Assembly (NCBI GenBank): GCA_019420275.1
Contig: JAHZHN010000001.1
Coordinates: 124,001-188,000 of the forward strand
Reading direction: 5' to 3'
Source of the DNA: Clostridiales bacterium
GTDB taxonomy: Bacteria; Bacillota; Clostridia; Lachnospirales; Lachnospiraceae
Length of the DNA stretch: 64,000 bases
The notes beneath the pieces were generated by a model. That model made no database searches. It was not told the DNA's origin and was given only the letters and a program-made list of their open reading frames with translations. A program made the translations under genes and the position numbers. How positions within the stretch are numbered: the first letter of the stretch is position 1; every line of letters begins with the position of its first letter. Shown in pieces: positions 60,285-64,000 of the stretch.

Positions 60285-61064
60285 TCATTCTCCCCTGGTC
60301 AGTTTTACAACGATTTCTTCTGCAATTTCCTCAACCCTCTTATGATCTGTGTTCACAATAACATCGGCTGCCGCTTCATATTTCGGACGCCGTTCTTCCA
60401 TCAGTTTTGAAATATATTCCGTATTTTTATGTCCTCTCAAAAGCGGTCTCTCATCACTGTCCTTAACTCTCTCTAAAATCACTTCCGGTGATGCTGTCAG
60501 AAGAACAACTTTCCCATTCTTCTTCATCTCCTCCACATTCTCATCTCTCATGGCAACCCCTCCGCCGCAAGAAATGATCTGATTATTGCCTTTTTGAAGT
60601 TCAATGAGAAGGTTTGTCTCACAGTTACGGAAATATGTTTCTCCATATTCTTCGAATATTTTATTAATGGACATTCCTTCTTTTTCCACAATCTCCTGAT
60701 CCATCTCCACATATGGTGAAGCCAGAATCTTACTCAGATAACCAGATACCGTGCTCTTTCCAACACCCATAAATCCAATCAAAAGAATATTATGGGTAAA
60801 CAATGTCCTTGCCTGGATTCTTCTGCTGTTTTCCAGAATATACGCAAAAATATCCAATATCTCATTCTTATATGTATTCTCACTTACATGCGTCATCAGC
60901 ATTTTTCGCTGATGCTTTTCCTGTTCCGGCTGCAGAATCGGCAGACCGTTTTCCTTTTTATAGACCATGATCTCTTTGATAATATCCATTCTTTCTTCCA
61001 GAACGGAAACAATCTTCTTATCACAGAGATCCAGCCTCTGTCTAATCTCTTCTAACTGATTCAT
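60285..61064 (-). CDS. aroK: Chorismate mutase-shikimate kinase fusion
   Basis: This 259-residue protein has two parts. Residues 1-85 are an AroQ-type chorismate mutase helix bundle (EIRQRLDLCDKKIVSVLEER, YKKENGLPIL). Residues 92-259 are a shikimate kinase with Walker A GFMGVGKS (97-104), the substrate Asp in VEMDQEIV, FRNCE, SCGGG (165-169) and lid RPLL. Both act in aromatic amino acid synthesis, before and after chorismate. The Walker and substrate residues are intact. AAAGG lies upstream of the ATG. No other aro genes adjoin it. Confidence 0.92.
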   Translation of the reverse strand: MNQLEEIRQRLDLCDKKIVSVLEERMDIIKEIMVYKKENGLPILQPEQEKHQRKMLMTHVSENTYKNEILDIFAYILENSRRIQARTLFTHNILLIGFMGVGKSTVSGYLSKILASPYVEMDQEIVEKEGMSINKIFEEYGETYFRNCETNLLIELQKGNNQIISCGGGVAMRDENVEEMKKNGKVVLLTASPEVILERVKDSDERPLLRGHKNTEYISKLMEERRPKYEAAADVIVNTDHKRVEEIAEEIVVKLTRGE

Positions 61065-61170
61065 TGTAATGTTTTTCCTTTTCTATCGCTCTTTTTTCTG
61101 CTCTTCTGATTTCGAAGCAGCAAATCTTCATTCAGTATAGCATAAAGGAACTCCCGTTTTCAATGGTTTC

Positions 61171-62058
61171 TCACAGTACAGAATAGTTCTTTTTTACAAA
61201 TTCAGCAAAATCTTTTACTGCCGGTGCAAGATATTTATTCTTCTTTATTACAAGGTAGATATATCTCTTGATTTTTGGTGATGATATATTCAAGACAGAA
61301 AGATCCATTGTCTGAAGGAGAGGAATCTTTGGAATAATTGCAATTCCAAAGCCTGCCGCAACCAGACCTGCCACAGACGAATCCTCCTCTCCTTCATATG
61401 CAATTTCCGGCTGTCCATGAATCTGAGAAAATAACTGATTGATCACCGGGCGCAGACCACTGTTCTTTGCAAATGCAATATATGGGTATTGTATCGTATC
61501 CTGCAGATCTATGGATTGATACGCGGCCAAAGGATGATCTTTAGGGACGATCAAAACAAGTTCTTCTTCCGCCACTGGATAAAATTCCAAGTCTTTTTCG
61601 CCTTCCACATAAGAAGAAAATACAAAGTCATAGACTCCTTCCTTAAGCTGATCCACTACTTGTCTGGTTGTTCCCTGACCGAAGGAAAAATGAATTTGAT
61701 TTTCACCTTTTTCCGCCATATAGCGGTTAAGCATCCCCGGAATAAAATGACTGCCCAGTGTATAGATATAACCAATATCCAAAAAACCACCTTGGACTCC
61801 GGATACTTCCATTAAAATCCTCTTGCCTTCATCCAGCATTTCCAGAGACTGTTCCACATACCGCAGAAAAATCTTTCCATATTTCGTTAGTTTGGCATTT
61901 CTCCCATGTTTTTCAAAAAGCTGGACCCCCAGTTCTTCCTCCAGACAAGAAATGGCATGGCTGAGACTTGGCTGAGTAATGGAGAGAATCTTGGCTGTTC
62001 TCGTATAATGCTCTTCTTTAGCCAGGACTCGAAAATAATATAAATGATTTAAATTCAT
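61171..62058 (-). CDS. LysR-family transcriptional regulator
   Basis: This 295-residue LysR-type regulator has an N-terminal winged helix (MNLNHLYYFRVLAKEEHYTRTAKILSI, then TQPSLSHAISCLEEELGVQLF) and a periplasmic-binding-like effector domain. It is related to CynR/YwqM-type activators. AAAGGAT precedes the ATG. It is divergent from the flavin reductase at 62195, and an inverted repeat lies between them, so it very likely activates that gene in response to a small effector. Confidence 0.92.
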   Translation of the reverse strand: MNLNHLYYFRVLAKEEHYTRTAKILSITQPSLSHAISCLEEELGVQLFEKHGRNAKLTKYGKIFLRYVEQSLEMLDEGKRILMEVSGVQGGFLDIGYIYTLGSHFIPGMLNRYMAEKGENQIHFSFGQGTTRQVVDQLKEGVYDFVFSSYVEGEKDLEFYPVAEEELVLIVPKDHPLAAYQSIDLQDTIQYPYIAFAKNSGLRPVINQLFSQIHGQPEIAYEGEEDSSVAGLVAAGFGIAIIPKIPLLQTMDLSVLNISSPKIKRYIYLVIKKNKYLAPAVKDFAEFVKKNYSVL

Positions 62059-62101
62059 CGCTTTATCCTTTCATTCTTCTTCCTTAATTTTATCATATGG
62101 A

Positions 62102-62154
62102 CTTTAGAAACTAAAGGGAAATTCATTGCATTTGTATACACACTTTGCTATAAT
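62102..62154 (+). promoter_or_regulatory. LysR-type operator and promoter of the flavin/iron-sulfur reductase
   Basis: CTTTAG-AAA-CTAAAG (62102-62116) is a perfect inverted repeat, ten bases upstream of TTGCAT (62126-62131). TATAAT (62149-62154) follows after 17 bases. The repeat lies about 50 bases before the expected transcription start. Confidence 0.65.
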
Positions 62155-62194
62155 TATGGTAAAAAGAATCAAAATCAATTTGGAGGAATAAAAT

Positions 62195-64000
62195 ATGGCA
62201 GCGAAGAATTTCCGTAAATTATTTGAACCCTGTACAGTAAAATCTATGACGCTGAAAAATCGAATCGTCATGACTCCAATTGGAACCAATTTTGCTGAAC
62301 ATACTGGGGAAGTCAATGAAAAAATCATTGAATATTATAGACAGCGCGCAAAAGGAGGAGCAGCTCTTATTACCGTAGAAGGTGCCAGCGTATATTCACC
62401 GCAGGGAGCCACAGGAGCGTATCAGCTGAGAATTGACCATGACAATTACATTCCTGGACTTTATCGTCTGTGTGAAAAAGTACATGAGTATGGTGCTAAG
62501 ATCAGCATTCTGCTGAATCATGCCGGAGCAGCGGCCAATGGAACCATGACAAATATTCAGCCGGTTTCTGCTTCTGACATTCCAGCCAGCAGAGGCGGAG
62601 ATATTCCAAGACCTTTGTCTAAAGATGAAATTCTCAATATTGTAGATAAATTCGCAAAAGCAGCTCAGCGTGCGGTTACTGCAGGCTTTGATGCTGTAGA
62701 AATTCAGGCAGGACATGGATATTTATTGAATCAGTTCCTTTCTCCTCTTACTAATGACCGTACCGATGAATTTGGAGGATCTAAAGAAAACCGTGCTCGC
62801 TTTACAACTTTAGTACTGAAAGCTGTTCGTGAAACCGTTGGAGAAAATATTCCTATCTTCCTGGGCATAAGTGCAGATGAACTTGCAGAAGGCGGAAATA
62901 CGCTGGAAGACACAAAGGAAATCGTAGAATACTTTAAAGAATACGTCGATGTCTTTAGTGTATCTGCAGGACTTACCTGCTCCATCCAATATCAGTATGA
63001 TGCCGATTATCTTCCGGATGGATGGAAATCTTATATGTCTAAAGCTTTAAAAGAAGCAACAGGAAAACCATGTCTTACCAGCGGTAATATTCGTGAACCA
63101 GAAGTTGCTAATCGAATCCTGGAAGACGGAGAAGCTGATTTTATTGCTATTGGACGCGGACTGATCGCAGATCCTGAATGGGTAAATAAAGTACAGTTTG
63201 GCAATACAGAAGATATTAACCGATGCATTTCCTGCAATAATGGATGTACTGCGACTCTGGGTGATGAACCAATCCGATGCACCATTAATCCATCCATTGT
63301 TTCCGGAGAATATTACAAAAATTATAAGCTTAAAAAACCTTGTAATGTTGTTGTCATCGGCGGCGGAACTGCAGGTCTTGAAGCTGCCTGCACGGCTGCG
63401 GAAGTTGGATGCTCCACAGTATTAATTGAAAAAACAGGACAGCTCGGCGGACTCGCAAGACGCGTCGGAAAGATGCCAAACAAACGCCGTCTGGGATATT
63501 TCCCTGACTATCTGGAACATCGTGCTTCCAAATTAAAGAATTTATTTGTAATCAAGAACACAGAAGCAACAATTGACCTGATTGAAGGCTGCAAACCAGA
63601 TATTGTGGTAAATGCAACAGGTTCCTTCCCTCTTCTTCCAGATATCAAAGGACTAAAAGAAAATCTGAAAGCAGGCAATGTATCTACTATTTTTGACTTA
63701 GTGGACAATGTAGATGCTTATGAAGAAAACTTAGAAGGAAAAAAAGTTGTTGTCATTGGCGGCGGAAATGTCGGTCTTGATGTCGTTGAATTTTTCGCTC
63801 CAAGAAAGGCGGATGTTACAATTGTAGAGCAGAAATCACGTTTCGGAGAGACTCTGGACTTTATTACGAGAACCGGCTCTCTGGCAATGCTCAATAAATA
63901 TGGCGTTCACCAGTATCCAAACGCTTCTCTTCTGGAAGTAAAAGAAGATCGTTTTGTTGTACGTCACGATTATAAAGACATTGAACTTGAATTTGACTAC
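62195..64000 (+). CDS. Old-yellow-enzyme-type NADH:flavin oxidoreductase with 4Fe-4S and FAD/NAD domains (partial, first 602 residues)
   Basis: This reading frame runs off the right edge. Residues 1 to about 340 form an FMN-binding OYE barrel with HAGAAANG, QAGHGYLLNQFLSPLTNDR and IGRGLIADPEW. Four cysteines follow in C-x2-C-x3-C-x11-C spacing (CISCNNGC) for a 4Fe-4S cluster. Then come VVVIGGGTAGLEAACTAAEVG (FAD) and VVVIGGGNVGLDVVEFF (NAD). This is the architecture of 2-enoate reductase, 2,4-dienoyl-CoA reductase and BaiCD/BaiH-type steroid reductases. GGAGG precedes the ATG at 62195. Divergent LysR control suggests an inducible reductase of an unsaturated carboxylate; which one is unknown. 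Confidence 0.92.
   Translation, partial: MAAKNFRKLFEPCTVKSMTLKNRIVMTPIGTNFAEHTGEVNEKIIEYYRQRAKGGAALITVEGASVYSPQGATGAYQLRIDHDNYIPGLYRLCEKVHEYGAKISILLNHAGAAANGTMTNIQPVSASDIPASRGGDIPRPLSKDEILNIVDKFAKAAQRAVTAGFDAVEIQAGHGYLLNQFLSPLTNDRTDEFGGSKENRARFTTLVLKAVRETVGENIPIFLGISADELAEGGNTLEDTKEIVEYFKEYVDVFSVSAGLTCSIQYQYDADYLPDGWKSYMSKALKEATGKPCLTSGNIREPEVANRILEDGEADFIAIGRGLIADPEWVNKVQFGNTEDINRCISCNNGCTATLGDEPIRCTINPSIVSGEYYKNYKLKKPCNVVVIGGGTAGLEAACTAAEVGCSTVLIEKTGQLGGLARRVGKMPNKRRLGYFPDYLEHRASKLKNLFVIKNTEATIDLIEGCKPDIVVNATGSFPLLPDIKGLKENLKAGNVSTIFDLVDNVDAYEENLEGKKVVVIGGGNVGLDVVEFFAPRKADVTIVEQKSRFGETLDFITRTGSLAMLNKYGVHQYPNASLLEVKEDRFVVRHDYKDIELEFDY

Noticed and set aside
1..64000. CRISPR arrays, tRNA/rRNA genes, prophage or insertion sequences
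   Set aside because: No regularly spaced repeats, cloverleaf-like sequences, integrase/transposase genes or terminal inverted repeats were seen by eye; a tRNA or IS search by program was not possible here.

Overview
The window comes from a low-GC, Gram-positive, spore-former-related anaerobe, most likely a Lachnospiraceae-type member of the Clostridia. This rests on strong GGAGG ribosome sites, a YtvI-like sporulation membrane protein, a BceRS-BceAB module, a large BadF/HgdC-type dehydratase activase, the anaerobe-associated GGGtGRT/NifU-like pair, and siroheme synthesis without heme-specific genes. Almost all DNA is coding. No rRNA, tRNA, CRISPR array, prophage or intact insertion sequence was seen. 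Most genes are on the minus strand.

Layout, 0-20 kb. The left edge cuts a radical SAM maturase preceded by its ACGX-repeat peptide precursor (a RiPP-type pair). Next come an HxlR regulator, a candidate structured RNA, ytvI, an SOS-controlled Y-family polymerase/YolD pair under two LexA-like boxes, a CmpB-type membrane protein, ftsH, a TetR regulator with a relic of a PTS EIIA domain, a MarR-controlled heterodimeric ABC exporter, an NmrA-like oxidoreductase with its own MarR (three copies of one palindromic operator link these), a PAP2 phosphatase, another MarR and the giant activase.

Layout, 20-34 kb. copA and csoR form a copper operon; the last HMA domain of copA has its own ribosome site. 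A lipoprotein, an SdpI-like protein and an ArsR regulator follow, then a BceRS two-component system with its BceAB peptide-antibiotic transporter, an NCS2 purine/uracil permease, a split chromate transporter, a candidate small RNA and a few uncharacterised genes.

Layout, 34-50 kb. sirC-hemB-hemL-hemA-(hemC-cobA-hemD fusion) makes precorrin-2/siroheme for the siroheme-dependent sulfite/nitrite reductase encoded just upstream. A PatB-type C-S lyase/aminotransferase, a B12-binding radical SAM protein, and a Crp/Fnr regulator facing a thioredoxin/CoA-disulfide reductase-rhodanese operon follow. That operon has a near-perfect class II Crp/Fnr site. The GGGtGRT and NifU-like genes come next.

Layout, 50-64 kb. 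moaC stands alone. A MarR-radical SAM-radical SAM operon carries a 5-bp duplication that breaks the last gene at its iron-sulfur motif. A tight cluster follows: chorismate mutase-shikimate kinase fusion, iron alcohol dehydrogenase, efp, a DMT transporter, exonuclease III, an EEP-family protein, cysK, a left-handed beta-helix transferase and a lipoprotein. The window ends with a LysR regulator divergent from an old-yellow-enzyme-type flavin/iron-sulfur reductase that runs off the right edge.

The sulfur theme is notable: sulfite reductase, siroheme, CysK, PatB, thioredoxin and a rhodanese-CoA disulfide reductase are all present, although in separate transcription units. All functions are inferred from sequence patterns read by eye; no database search was run.
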